From NCBI GenBank assembly GCA_947561715.1, contig OX387204.1:10917001-10981000 (forward strand): 64,000 nt of DNA, given 5' to 3'. This document shows positions 1 through 10,536 of the stretch, piece after piece (position 1 is the first letter of the stretch; each line of letters begins with the position of its first letter). The notes under the pieces are model-generated. The model was not told the origin of the DNA. It was given only the letters and a program-made list of their open reading frames with translations, and searched no databases. The DNA comes from Ascidia mentula. Its lineage: Eukaryota > Chordata > Ascidiacea > Phlebobranchia > Ascidiidae. The position numbers and the translations under genes are program-made.

Positions 1-1690
1 TCCTTGTCAGTCGAACCACTTGATGGAGGTGAGCAAATCAACTTGCCAGAAGTAGTAGAAGTTGATCAAATTGCTGTAAAATCGAATAGGTCTCCCGCCA
101 GAAAAACTCTGAAGATACACCCATTGATGAGGAATCTGCAATTGTCTTCCGTTGCTGGTGGAACTGTCACACTGTTGGTTGGTGCTAATGTACCTGTGGC
201 ACATCGCGTACAGTACATTCGTCCTGGAAACGATGAATGCCCAGCTGCCGTGAAGACCCCCCTTGGGTGGTTTTTGCTGGGTCGATCGTTCAAAGGTGCC
301 TACATATCTGCTGTAGATGCCAACTTTACTTGCTCCATGGACACCGCCCATGCCATGTTTCTGAGCGATGAGAGTTACCTGATTCCTATGAGGACGAATT
401 GTTTGAAAATCTTTTCTTTAGGGAAGATCGGAAGACGTACCAGTTGATGAAGGACTCCATCCAAGTCTTGCCTAACAATCTGAAGATGGCCAACAAAAGA
501 TTGGTATCAATTGAATCAGAAGTACACTAAGCAAATGCATGCAACAGTCGACAAAGGATTTGTTGAAGAAGTACCAGAGGAGGAACTGATTACCAAACGT
601 CGGACGTGGTACATACCTAATCATGGTGTTGTGAACCCTCACAAACCTGGTAAATTGCGTGTTGTGTTTGATTGCGCAGCTCTATATTGTGGACTCTCTC
701 TGAACCATACGTTGATGCGAAGTCCTGATCTTGTCAACCGTCTACTTGGTGTCTTGTTGCGCTTCCGTAAGTCGCCAATTGCTTTTGTGGTTGACATTGG
801 GGCTGTGTTTTACCAAGTGCAAGTTGCCCCACGTGATCGTGACAGTTTGCCTGGTGGTGACCTGCCATGCGAGTCTGTACCCCACAGAATAAATGTATAT
901 GTCTTCGGGGCAACTGCGTCTCCAAACTGCACAACCTTTTGTTTACGTCAAACCATTAGTGATTTTGGAAGTGAATTTGAACCCATTGTTGCCTCCAGCA
1001 CGGTTGAACGTAAATTCTATGTTGATGATTGCCTCACATTGGTGACAGATGTTCAAACTGGATTGCAGCTTGTCGATGGCCTGCGCTCCTTGCTTGAAAA
1101 GGGTGGATTTCGTTTGATCAAGTGGCTGTCAAACTGCAAGGAGATTATTGATCGCCTACCGGAAAATTATCAATGACTTTGCATGCAACGTCGCCCGCTG
1201 AATGTTGAATTACGCGTGGCTTGGTATACAGTGGAATGTTTATGCTGATGCATTTCTATTTGCTGTTTCAACGAATAAAGAAAGCGAAGTGACCTGTACC
1301 TTGGTTATAAGTAAATGGGGCCTGAGCACCCCATGGTGAAAATTATATTCCTCGGTTGGAACTGATGACCGCTGTTCTGGCTGTGAACGTGGAACTGATT
1401 GTGAGCAAAAGCAATTGTGGCACATGACCTAAGCACCGATGTCTTTATATGCCTTTCGCAGATTTGTTGCGGCGAAGTGCTGTATAAATTTATTCCGATA
1501 AGGCACGAATTGTGTGGGTGCTGAGCGTGTTCTGTTCGACGCATCCTCTCCCTGCTTATAAACGAGCAAGTCCTCAACGATGATCAACTGCAAACGTTTC
1601 TGCTGAAAGCGCAATTAATCAACTCGCGGCCCATGACTCCAGTCATACTTGATGACGGTGGTAAGTCACCATTGACACCTAATCACCTGT
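1..1690 (+). mobile_element. BEL/Pao LTR retrotransposon pol relic (protease, RT, RNase H, start of integrase)
   Basis: Decayed pol of a BEL/Pao element entering from the left edge. Positions 4-330 read as the Pao-type aspartic protease region, with a VTLLVGANVP stretch and the TPLGW(F)LLG signature. Positions 511-1176 are reverse transcriptase: NPHKPGKLRVVFDC, then the YVDDCL catalytic motif near 1019-1036, then GGFRLIKWLSN. Beyond the stop at about 1174, fragments in shifting frames from 1210 to 1440 look like RNase H, and 1560-1690 reads as the integrase stretch ending in LTPNHLL. Frameshifts and stops separate the blocks, so the copy is dead. It is cut at 1690 by a TTAA-flanked insertion and resumes after 2695. 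Family assignment is secure; sub-boundaries are approximate. Confidence 0.85.
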
Positions 1691-2695
1691 TAAAAGTGCA
1701 TGTGACACGACCATGGCAACTTTGCGCAAAAATAAAGGTACATCTACAACAAGCATACTTCCAAAGTTTTTCGGTTCTACGTCAACTAAAAAATGTAAAA
1801 AATGTAAAGTAGCGGCGACCAAAAATCGTAAACCTTTTTCGCTGTAGCGAATTTGACGCCACACAAGGCGCTCGTATAAAAAAATGCATTGTTTACATAG
1901 GAGAAGGCGCCTTAGGATGACACACAAAATCGTGAAGCGTTTCTCATTTAGGATTCCAACATTTGTAGTTACGGACTATATTGCGAAAAATACATTAGTG
2001 GTGGATTGTGGCGAATTAATTAAATTTTATATGAACTCGTAGGCAACGCGAACTCGTAGGCAACGCTACTGCCAGATAAAAAGTGGTAGGCCTACTATCA
2101 CAGAATTACTGTATTGCATAATCAGCTAATTTGGTCGGTTTTTCTCAGCGGTCTTTGTCAGCATCAAAATTCAATTACTCATAAATTTTGCAGTGAGTGA
2201 TAAAACGACAATTCGTAATTGACGGTTTGCTCTGTCGTGTTTTTAAAAGATCATGCATCACGTTAGCGATCATAAATGCTTTACCCACAAGAACACCCTG
2301 TCCCTGTAACTGTTTTATTGTTACGCAACTAAATAAGACTTAATAGGTCGAAACAGCGGTCATCTGTCTGCAGCTCACTCCGATTGTTGCACTTGTGGTG
2401 CCCCTGTTTAATGCAAAACTATACTAAACCAGTTTTACAATGATTTGCATTCCTATGCATAAGACTTGCTGCCTGCACTCGCACGACCAAAGCGCCTTCT
2501 GTGACGTCACGCAACAATAATATCGCTTTCGCACGACTTTGTTCGCAGCGATAAAAATGCGACTTTGATCAGCTGTATCTCAGAAACCAGTCGCCGTATC
2601 AAGCTACTTTTTTTGCCAACAATGTTTTAAAGTTATAAACATCTCTTAGTTTAATTATTAATATGTTTTATTTTTCCGTTTCATATGCACTTTAA
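1690..2695. mobile_element. Non-autonomous piggyBac-like element, TTAA-flanked
   Basis: A ~1-kb insertion bounded by TTAA at 1690-1693 and 2692-2695. The termini form a short inverted repeat: AAGTGCATGTGA on the left against the reverse complement of TCATATGCACT on the right. BEL/Pao integrase sequence stops at the left TTAA and picks up at the right one, which marks the boundaries independently. TTAA target duplication is the hallmark of the piggyBac superfamily. A start codon near 1713 opens a short coding remnant (MATLRKNKGT...) in the + direction. The same remnant occurs antisense at 30150-30430. No transposase catalytic region is visible, so the element depended on another copy. Confidence 0.7.
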
Positions 2696-3070
2696 GGATG
2701 AACCGTCTGGAGGGTTGCCCCCTGCCGTCACAAGTGATCGTAACTACTACGCGTGCCGGGGTTGCAGATCAATTCTGGAGTAGATGGTCTCGAGAGCGTA
2801 CAATCATCGCTCACCAGAAGTTGCATCATCGGAAGAGAAATGTCCAGGTCGGTGATGACGCTGCCCCCAGACGTTCTTGGTCGATCGGTCCCGTTAATCA
2901 ACCAATCCGAATGATTTCGGTGTGGTCCGCGGTGTCCGAGTTCGACCGAGAGGAACGACTGTGCGAAGACCCATACACAAGTTGTGTGTGGTTGTTGACG
3001 ATTCACCTGCCACAGTATGACCCGGCGACGATGGTCGCTGGGAGACACTGTAACTTGAATAGTGACTAAC
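2696..3070 (+). mobile_element. BEL/Pao integrase C-terminal relic
   Basis: Continuation of the BEL/Pao copy interrupted at 1690. In two or more frames it shows the integrase tail pattern, including GGLPP near 2710 and DQFWSRWSRE near 2768-2800, followed by VQVGD-like and VVDDS-like pieces. An open frame at 2698-3069 crosses it but mixes frames of the ancestral gene, so it is not taken as a gene. No LTR was recognised directly downstream; the tandem repeat at 3113 begins instead. Confidence 0.6.
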
Positions 3071-3112
3071 GTATATTCGTTGAATCAATCATAAGGTTCA
3101 CAGGCTTCGCAG

Positions 3113-4310
3113 CCAAGTTTGTCATTGTTTAAAAGAGGGTTAATAAGACGGTAGCGACTTAAATTTTTAGTATGTTTGTTATATGTCCCTCTTCAAGTTT
3201 TTTTTTACCAATTTTCAAGCTTTTGTGACGTCCCCTTCATGGTTACGTACGATTACGCACTTGGTACGCCCTCTTGCCGCCAACAACGCTAGAGTGCGTA
3301 CATATGTGTGTGTTTGTGTTTTGAGGTGTGAAAGCTATAGTACTGGTTCGATATATGTATAAATGGGTACGATTGTACATAAGGGACGGTGTTATAAGTT
3401 GATTAAAATTTTGATTGAATCCATGTATCATCAACGTTGTTACGTCACAAACAAAAGTTTATCATTGTTTAAAAGAGGGTGAATAAGCCAGAAGCAACTT
3501 GACTTTATAGTGTGTTTGTTATGTGTCTCTTCTTATCATTCGTATCAAATTTTAAGTTTCTTCGACGTCTCCTTCGTGGTTACGTACGATTCCGCACTTG
3601 GTACACCTCTTGCCGCCATCGGCGCCAGAGTGCGTAGAGGTGTGTGTGTGTGTTTCGAGTTGTGCAAGCTAAAGTACTGGTCCGATTAATGTATAAATGA
3701 GTACGATTGTACAGAAGGGACGGTGTTATGAGTTGGTTACAATTTTAATTGATCCCATCTATCAACAACGTTATTACGTCACAAACAAAAGTTTATCATT
3801 GTTTAAAAGACGGTTGTTAAGCGGTTAGGGATTTGAATTGTTAGTATGTTTGTTACATGTCCTTTCTGGTCATTCGTACTAAATTTCAAGTTTCTGGAAC
3901 TTTCCTTCATGGTTACGTACTGATGTACACTTTGATAGTTGTTTACCGCCCACGGCACTAAAGCGCATTAACATAGGTTAAAGTTTTGGTCATTTTTGAG
4001 TTAAATTCTTGTCGGATTTGGTTGTGAATTAGCTCGATTGTTAAAGAGGGTCTTATTTTTATAACGTGTGACAACCCATCGAAACTGACGTAAAATGTAG
4101 TTGTTACGTCACAAACAAAAGTTTGTTGTCGATTGAAATAGGGTTAATATTTCGTTATCACTTAGATTTTTAGGTATGTTGGTGTAGACACATTTGTGGT
4201 TGTCTGTGCGAAATATTAAGTCTGTACGACATCTCCTTCAGGGTGACGTACAATTGTATACTTTGTATTACATATTTACCGCCAACGGCGCTAATACGCG
4301 CTAGGCTCAG
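3113..4310. repeat. Tandem repeat, ~335-bp unit, four diverged copies
   Basis: The anchor GTTTRTCATTGTTTAAAAGA recurs at 3118, 3457 and 3791, with a weaker fourth copy (GTTTGTTGTCGATTGAAATA) at 4121, giving spacings of 339, 334 and 330. Each unit also carries a TGGTTACGTACGATT-like box, a TTGCCGCC box and an ACGTCACAAACAAAAG box in the same order. Copies differ by substitutions and small indels. No coding frame runs through it. It lies between BEL/Pao fragments and may be internal sequence of that element or an independent satellite. Confidence 0.85.
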
Positions 4311-4325
4311 CTTTCATTTTTTCTT

Positions 4326-4374
4326 ATATTGCTATTAGACACGTAAGTATCTAATACGTGTCTAATAGCAATAT
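4326..4374. repeat. Perfect 19-bp inverted repeat (hairpin)
   Basis: Arm ATATTGCTATTAGACACGT at 4326-4344 is the exact reverse complement of 4356-4374, with an 11-base spacer. The lack of any mismatch contrasts with the decayed surroundings, which suggests a recent origin or mutational templating within the hairpin. Confidence 0.9.
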
Positions 4375-4379
4375 CTCTG

Positions 4380-5005
4380 CCAGGCGATTGGCGACAAAAA
4401 CTGGAAACCGTTTGGTTGCATTTTGAATGCTTAACAGCAGTGGAATCACTCCAGAAAACTGAACTTTCAATGGGCAAGTCTAGTTCCTTTCTCATGGAGC
4501 AACGGGACAAGTCGGGATTTTCCAATCAGAAAAGAACACATCACTGTCCTGTGATTGTCTTCGATGCGAAGATATGACACGGCGCCATGCGCATTCTTAG
4601 ATGCGTCAGCGAAATGATGCAGTTGATACTTCAATGGCGGTTTTAGTTCCGAAGACCTGAAGCAACGTGGAACGACAACATTGCTTAAGTGAAGCAAATC
4701 AGCAAGCCACCTCTTCCAGTTATCGGATATCAAATCCGGAATGTCGTCATCCCAATTCAGTTCCAATCTGCACAAGTCCTGCAGCAATAACTTGGCCCTT
4801 AGAATCACTGGAGATACGAAACCCAGAGGGTCGTCGGCAATCTAGGCAACCGGCTGACAGCGAAAACGGGTCAGCACGCCGACCAAACTGTTACAAAATG
4901 AGGACCTTGCATCAGTGCGTCGTTCGGTGAGACGCTTCTGCTTCGGGCAGCACAATCAAAGACCTCACGAAGCTTGTCAGGCTTGTGTGGGTTAAATACT
5001 GGGTG
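4380..5005 (-). mobile_element. BEL/Pao relic, antisense, internally deleted
   Basis: Read on the minus strand from 5005 it begins with reverse-transcriptase sequence ([17 protein letters not shown], homologous to the block at 640-690). It then passes after a deletion into the post-RT region at 4808-4467 (LLQDLCRLELNWDD, HHFADASKNAHGAVSYLR), the Pao-type RNase H entry. The catalytic YVDD section is missing. Position 4450-4300 continues with an FWSDSTAV-like RNase H signature. It ends at the 450-bp inverted-repeat element at 5010. Confidence 0.75.
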
Positions 5006-5009
5006 GTGC

Positions 5010-5459
5010 GTAGTGATGTGTTGCGCCGGATCCGGGTACCCAGACCCGGCCGGATATTGACCAATTTTCAATACCCGGACCCGGCCGGATAATAGACTTA
5101 ATTTTACCGGTTAGTTGGGAAAGCATTTTTGTCCTAAAAGCGGACAAACATTTCGCAAATTACTCGTTTTTGGGACCCAGTCTGTGATACCCGCCGACGT
5201 AAGATTTTTTTGTTATTTGTTATTAAGGTTTTTCGTGACGTGTTATACCATATTAATAAATGCCCACGTTTATTTGTTTCACTCATGACAGGCTAACCTT
5301 AACATAAAATTCTGTTTGGCAATCAAACGTTTTTGCCAACCGATAAAATACACTCATCGGTGTTAACAAACTGCCGGATCCAAATTATCCGGCCGGATTT
5401 GATTGATAACTATCCGGATCCGGCCGGGCCAGATAATTTGGAACTGGGAACATCACTAC
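5010..5459. mobile_element. 450-bp inverted-repeat DNA element, copy 1
   Basis: Termini GTAGTGATGT and ACATCACTAC form a perfect 10-bp inverted repeat. Both ends carry clusters of the self-complementary motif CCGGCCGGAT; the middle is AT-rich. A second copy of nearly the same length (451 bp) lies at 60802-61252 in the opposite orientation and matches over its whole length. No transposase frame is present, so this is a MITE. The termini resemble hAT ends, but no clear 8-bp target duplication is visible, so the superfamily stays open. Confidence 0.8.
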
Positions 5460-5655
5460 ATTAACGTACATCAGCCGAAGCACCCCATGGATCGAATCAT
5501 TGAGACGTACCCTGATGAAAATGGAAAAGTTCGCACTGTACTCGTTCGGACGAGCAGCGGTGTCTTTCGGCGCCCTATAACAAAACAGTGTCGCATCGTT
5601 GATTCTGATGAGACCTCCTCAACCTTTCCAAGCGATGTCAGCTCGGGTTGCTAGA
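5460..5655 (+). mobile_element. BEL/Pao integrase C-terminal tail
   Basis: The frame ending at the stop 5652-5654 reads HPMDRIIETYPDENGKVRTV and then RTSSGVFRRPITKQCRIV, the typical end of BEL/Pao pol (strand-forming tail with RP(I/V)TKLC). It is followed within about 120 bp by a G-rich polypurine tract and an LTR, so this is the 3' end of a separate plus-strand copy. Confidence 0.8.
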
Positions 5656-5778
5656 TGAACTCCGGGTTAACTGCTCGCTCTGAAGATACTTTCGGACACT
5701 AATTTCTGGCCGCGATACGCACGATATTGGCGATGTGTTTGCAAAATGTTTCATGCTATTCCCACATTTTGGGGGGAG

Positions 5779-6290
5779 TGTTGCATCGCCACTATGTTAT
5801 GTGATGTATTGATAATTTGACGTCAAACAATGTACCGTTGTTACGTCACAAATACCGTTGTTCCAGTAGAACCCCAGTTCCTGTCTGTACTGTTGTTGGC
5901 TGAGTTTTGTGCTGGTTAGTTTTTTTTTATGCAGTGTGAAACTAATATTCTATTTGAATAAGACAATTTAAGTGCAAGTTGAATCTGCTAACGTTGTTTC
6001 CTGCTGTGTGATTAATTGGAAAAACGCCGATATTTTTGTGACTGGTTCCACACAATAGTTCGGTAAGCAGAATTGTGCATTTAATTTCAATGTTTTTGGT
6101 CGCTAATTCAACGCGTGTTGTGTAGAAACCGCAGCGCCCTCCAAATAAAGTTGACCCGTTCCTTTTGAAGAAGAAGTGTTGTGTGTTAGGAACCATTGCA
6201 GAAATCTCGTCTGTTGCACTGTCCGGGCGCAACCAGTCACGCCCGTCCGACTGCCAAGGGCAGCGCAACACGGACTTTTCCAACGATAAT
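5779..6290 (+). mobile_element. BEL/Pao 3' LTR (solo end, right boundary uncertain)
   Basis: A polypurine tract (GGGGGGAG at about 5771-5778) immediately precedes TGTTGCATCGCC, the expected start of an LTR. The stretch contains an AATAAA at about 6145 that could act as its polyadenylation signal. The right end is placed only roughly, near the A-rich run at 6300, because no second LTR is available for comparison. Confidence 0.55.
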
Positions 6291-6825
6291 AGAATTATTA
6301 AAAAAAAAACATATTAATATTCGTTTATAAATATGATATGCGTAAGTTGAGAAAAGAAGATCAGCGGCCTGAACTCAGGGCACAGCATTTTCCCCTCATA
6401 TAACCCTTTCAAAAGAAGTCAAAATATTTGGGAAATTCGATGGGTAAGGTGCAGAAATATAAAAAAAGAAAAAGTATTTTTCCTTCATGATTTATTTATC
6501 ATTATGTTTCCCACTTTCAATTTAGCAAACCAACCGAATACAGTTAAAAGCATACACCATTATAAACACGGTGTAGAGGTGGTCCGGCATATACTTTCGT
6601 CGATGAAACTTGGTGCCCAAGCTGCGTTCTTATGGAAAAACTGTCTTGTATCACCCTACTATCAAATCAAACTTAAACCCATTCAGTACGAGGTGCTATG
6701 CTAAATTCAACGATAACTAACTTTTCATCCCGCCCGCTGCTCTTATATGCCCTCAAGTCAAATTGCGCAGATAAAACCTCGCATAAACTGCGGCAGCCTT
6801 TGATTTTGCAATAAACATTCTAATA
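6291..6825. other. No gene recognised
   Basis: AT-rich sequence between the LTR and the satellite region. A short open frame at 6504-6704 has no recognisable similarity or splice context. Confidence 0.5.
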
Positions 6826-6992
6826 CAGTGGTTCCCAACCTTTGTTGTCCTGTGCACCCTTTTAGTCGATGTTCAAATCTAAATCCTCCTTACAAATTTA
6901 GTTTGCTAAAATATCGTTTACATTAACATTTTGATGTAATTTTTAGAACAGAAATTAACTAAGAAATTAAAATTGTGACACAAATTACAAAA
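6826..6992 (+). mobile_element. hAT-like left terminus
   Basis: CAGTGGTTCCCAACCTTTG at 6826 is the typical left end of hAT elements and MITEs. The matching right end was not found before or after the satellite, so the element is truncated or the satellite arose inside it. Confidence 0.4.
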
Positions 6993-8062
6993 TTCCATAC
7001 CTTGCACTATGTCCATGATAGGTAAGTTTGTTAAACGTTAAAGTAGTCACGCCATACCTTGCACTATGTCCATGATAGGTAAGTTTGTTAAACGTTAAGG
7101 TAGTTACGCTATACCTTGCACTATGTCCATGATAGGTAAGTTTGTTAAACGTTAAGGTAGTCACGCCATACATTGTACTATGTCCATGATAGGTAAGTTT
7201 GTTAAACGTTAGGGTAGTCACGCTATACCTTGCACTGTGTCCATGATAGGTAAGTTTGTTAAACGTTAAGGTAGTCACGCTATACATTGTACTATGTCCA
7301 TGATAGGTAAGTTTGTTAAACGTTAGGGTAGTCACGCTATACATTGTACTATGTCCATGATAGGTAAGTTTGTTAAACGTTAGGGTAGTCACGCTATACC
7401 TTGCACTGTGTCCATGATGGGTAAGTTCGTTAATTGTTAGGGTAGTCACGCTATACCTTGCACTATGTCCATGATAGGTAAGTTTGTTAAACGTTAAGGT
7501 AGTTACGCTATACCTTGCACTATGTCCATGATAGGTAAGTTTGTTAAACGTTAAGGTAGTCACGCTATACATTGTACTATGTCCATGATAGGTAAGTTTG
7601 TTAAACGTTAGGGTAGTCACGCTATACCTTGCACTATGTCTATGATAGGTAAGTTTCTTAATTGTTAGGGTAGTCACGCTATACCTTGCACTGTGTCCAT
7701 GATGGGTAAGTTCGTTAATTGTTAGGGTAGTCACGCTATACCTTGCACTATGTCCATGATAGGTAAGTTTTTTAAACGTTAAGGTAGTCACGCTATACAT
7801 TGCACTATGTCCATCATAGGTAAGTTCGTTAATTGTTAGGGTAGTCACGCTATACCTTGCACTATGTCTATGATAGGTAAGTTTCTTAATTGTTAGGGTA
7901 GTCACGCTATACATTGCACTATGTCCTTCATAGGTAAGTTCGTTAATTGTTAGGGTAGTCACGCTATACCTTGCACTATGTCCATGATAGGTAAGTTTCT
8001 TAATTGTTAGGATAGTCACGCTACACCTTGCACTATGTCTATCATAGGTAAGTTCGTTAATT
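6993..8062 (-). repeat. 57-bp satellite, 19 head-to-tail copies (long arm)
   Basis: The box CCTTGCACTATG recurs every 57 bases from 7000 to 8026 with no indels; copies differ only by substitutions (for example CCTTGCACTATG against CATTGTACTATG). Because 57 is a multiple of three and the unit has no stop in one minus-strand frame, the array reads as a stop-free 344-codon frame of 19-residue repeats (LTYHGHSARYSVTTLTFNK). No other frame is open. No splice or promoter context suggests a protein, so it is annotated as satellite DNA. Confidence 0.92.
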
Positions 8063-8072
8063 GTTCAATTTT

Positions 8073-8390
8073 TACCCATCATGGACATAGTGCAAGGTAT
8101 AGCGTGACTATCCTAACAATTAAGAAACTTACCTATGAAGGACATAGTGCAATGTATAGCGTGACTACCTTAACGTTTAACAAACTTACCTATCATGGAC
8201 ATAGTGCAAGGTATAGCGTGACTACCTTAACGTTCAACAAACTTACCTATCATGGACATAGTGCAATGTATAGCGTGACTACCTTAACGTTTAACAAACT
8301 TACCTATCATGGACATAGTGCAAGGTATAGCGTGACTACTCTAACGTATAACAAAGTTTCCTATCGTGGACACAGTGCAAGGTATAAAGT
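8073..8390 (+). repeat. 57-bp satellite, 6 copies in inverted orientation (short arm)
   Basis: The reverse complement of the same unit runs from about 8073. Its anchor CATAGTGCAAGG lies at 8086, 8143, 8200, 8257 and 8314, with a diverged sixth copy at 8371, again at exactly 57 bases. With the long arm it forms a large imperfect palindrome with a centre of roughly 10 bases near 8062-8072. The stop-free frame here is the same 19-residue repeat on the plus strand. Confidence 0.92.
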
Positions 8391-8644
8391 AAATGATTTC
8401 AATTACCCCCCTTGGATGAAAATATGTACCCTCCCTGTTTGCCGCTGCAGTCACGTATTTAGGTCACCGATTTTGTCCAGTTTACTGATCTTGGACGCTT
8501 ACCTATGTTGGCCGTAACGTTACAGCCCCTTCTCAAGTTGGATGCGTTTGAAGTTTTGTCGACTGGAAAAAAAGTTTTATCGCCTAACGTCTCTTTGGTC
8601 TTTCTTTCCTCTGGTTCAATGAAAGTACAAGAAAACACACAAGG

Positions 8645-8777
8645 ATGTTCACTTGTGATAATGTTTTGCCAACAGTTTTTTTGAATCATGAGTTACTACA
8701 AAGACTATATAACAGTTATGGTGAGACGAAAATTAAAAAGCAAGATTCTAATGTATCTCATGAAGAGTTCATGCAAG
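8645..8777 (+). CDS. Candidate upstream exon of smg6 (tentative)
   Basis: An open stretch ends at a strong donor, CAAG|GTAAAG (GT at 8778), and leaves one nucleotide of a split codon. The first secure smg6 exon (10537) starts with exactly the two nucleotides needed to complete it as glycine. Either the ATG at 8645 or an acceptor near 8685 could start the exon. The peptide (NHELLQRLYNSYGETKIK...) has no similarity I can name, and the N-terminal half of SMG6 proteins is poorly conserved. A hAT element begins 138 bp further on. Phase agreement alone is weak evidence. Confidence 0.25.
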
Positions 8778-8915
8778 GTAAAGAGTATATAGATGTTTTG
8801 TATTTTGATCGTATTTCTTTACCCAATAAGAAACAGCCTACTGTGTCATATCATGTATACTGGTGCAGTGTTACTAATACTAACATAATGTTGGGTTATG
8901 GCAGATTACTTAGGG

Positions 8916-9564
8916 CAGGGGTCTCAAACTTCTTATAGCGCCAAATGAAAACTTACAAAGTAAGTCAAGGGCCGCACAAAAAAACTATGCTTTTGTTACC
9001 AAAAATAATGCACAACAGGATTAAACTGTAGGCCTAGTTGAAATGGTGTGCCACACAATGGGCCTAGATGTACAGCGAAATTTTTGTCAATTTTCAATAA
9101 TTTATGAAACGTTGCTGTATACGTTGTCCAACTTGCAGAAGCTGCTTACAAAGGAACAATGGCTTCCAGTGGCGAAAGAATAGCAATAGCTTTCCAAAAA
9201 AGGCTTTGACAGCCTTTTTTCTTCAAACTTTACACTTAACGTATCATGAGTATTTTAATTGGTTCCAAATAAAACAAATAACCTTATGAGTGATTTCATA
9301 TCAAATCACCAAATTTGAATCACATTTCTGACCTGACCCTTTTCAAATTCAATGAAATTTACACAGCAACTTTAGGATGATAAAATAACTAAAATTTCCA
9401 AACTTTACAAAAAATGACCAAGTACTTTTTAAGATTTCACACTTTGAAATTGCCTCAAGATGGCGGTAGATATTTTGTTTTTTTGCTAATATGTAATTTG
9501 GAATTTTAAAATGCTTAACGGACTGCACACAAAGTCTTCGAGGGACGCACGTTTGAGACCCCTG
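8916..9564. mobile_element. hAT-like non-autonomous element, 649 bp
   Basis: Terminal inverted repeat CAGGGGTCTCAAAC at 8916-8929 and its exact reverse complement at 9551-9564. The GGGCCGCAC box just inside the left end is common in hAT elements. Flanking 8-mers match only in part, so the target duplication has decayed. No transposase frame. Confidence 0.75.
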
Positions 9565-10536
9565 TTCTATGGTATACAATGGGATTGATGTCACAATGCA
9601 GCAGGTAAAAATTGGCTGAAAATGCATGGGTTTAATAGGAGTTATTTACTAAAATGTGTGTAGCGCAGGCAAAATTTACGCTTTGGCGAAGAAAAAAGTC
9701 TGGAATTAACTACTGTGCCTGGCAGGTACATTGCATTGATGTGCGCATTTACTGTCTCGTTAGTGGGGAAAATCGCAGCTTAAATCAATCATAAGTCAAA
9801 AAACTTTCCATATATAGGGGGATATCTTAACCCCCAAGATAAGATTGGCTTATCTTAACATTCTTGTTATCCTTTGAAACTAACAAATATATTTAGGTCT
9901 TAAATTTGTTATGTAAGCACTGACAACAATGATTGTATTTCACCTAAAACAATATGTAGCTTTTATTGTGCTATAATTCTAAAGCAATATTCCAAAAAAA
10001 ATTATTCATTTTACAAGCATCATACATTTGTTTGCATTGCAAAATTTAAAAAAGTGACCAAGCCAATGAATTCTTACAAACTTGCATGAGATTGTGTCGT
10101 TACAATGTGCTGTAACATTTACTTGAAGATAAATATGACAATGAAAGAGAGGGAAAGCATCTTTGTTGCCATAGCTAAGTAAAACATTGTTATTTCCGCT
10201 GGGGCAGTGGAAATTAGCACCCCTGTTAACATCATGTGCTATTTATATTGATTCCTGATAATCACTTTAATCTCAACAAAGTCGGCAATTTTTTTCAAAT
10301 GCAATACTCCTGAAACTGAAAGAGCTACGTATTTATACAAATGTGAGTTTAAAGGGTGACAGTGTTCGGTGGCTTAAATTACACTACACTGCACATATTC
10401 TGTTCTACCCTAATGTTTCTCCATTTCACTTTTGTTTGTGCAAAGTACAAGTCCTACAGCATATACATAGTTGTTTGTATTATTGCTGAAAACATATCAT
10501 ACCAGACTGTTAACACCTTTTTACCAATTGCACTAG
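9565..10536. other. No exon recognised; diverged interspersed repeat at 10060-10300
   Basis: AT-rich sequence upstream of the first secure smg6 exon. Part of it (about 10060-10300, with GAAAGAGAGGGAAAGCATC and GGAAATTAGCACCCCTGTTA) is a diverged relative of 12200-12420. Confidence 0.5.

Noticed and set aside
2698..3069. 123-codon frame
   Set aside because: Crosses frames of the BEL/Pao integrase relic; not a separate gene.
6985..8517. Long repeat-protein reading frames (344 and 160 codons) over the 57-bp array
   Set aside because: They result from a stop-free unit whose length is a multiple of three; no start context, splice sites or promoter. Kept as a finding, not as genes.
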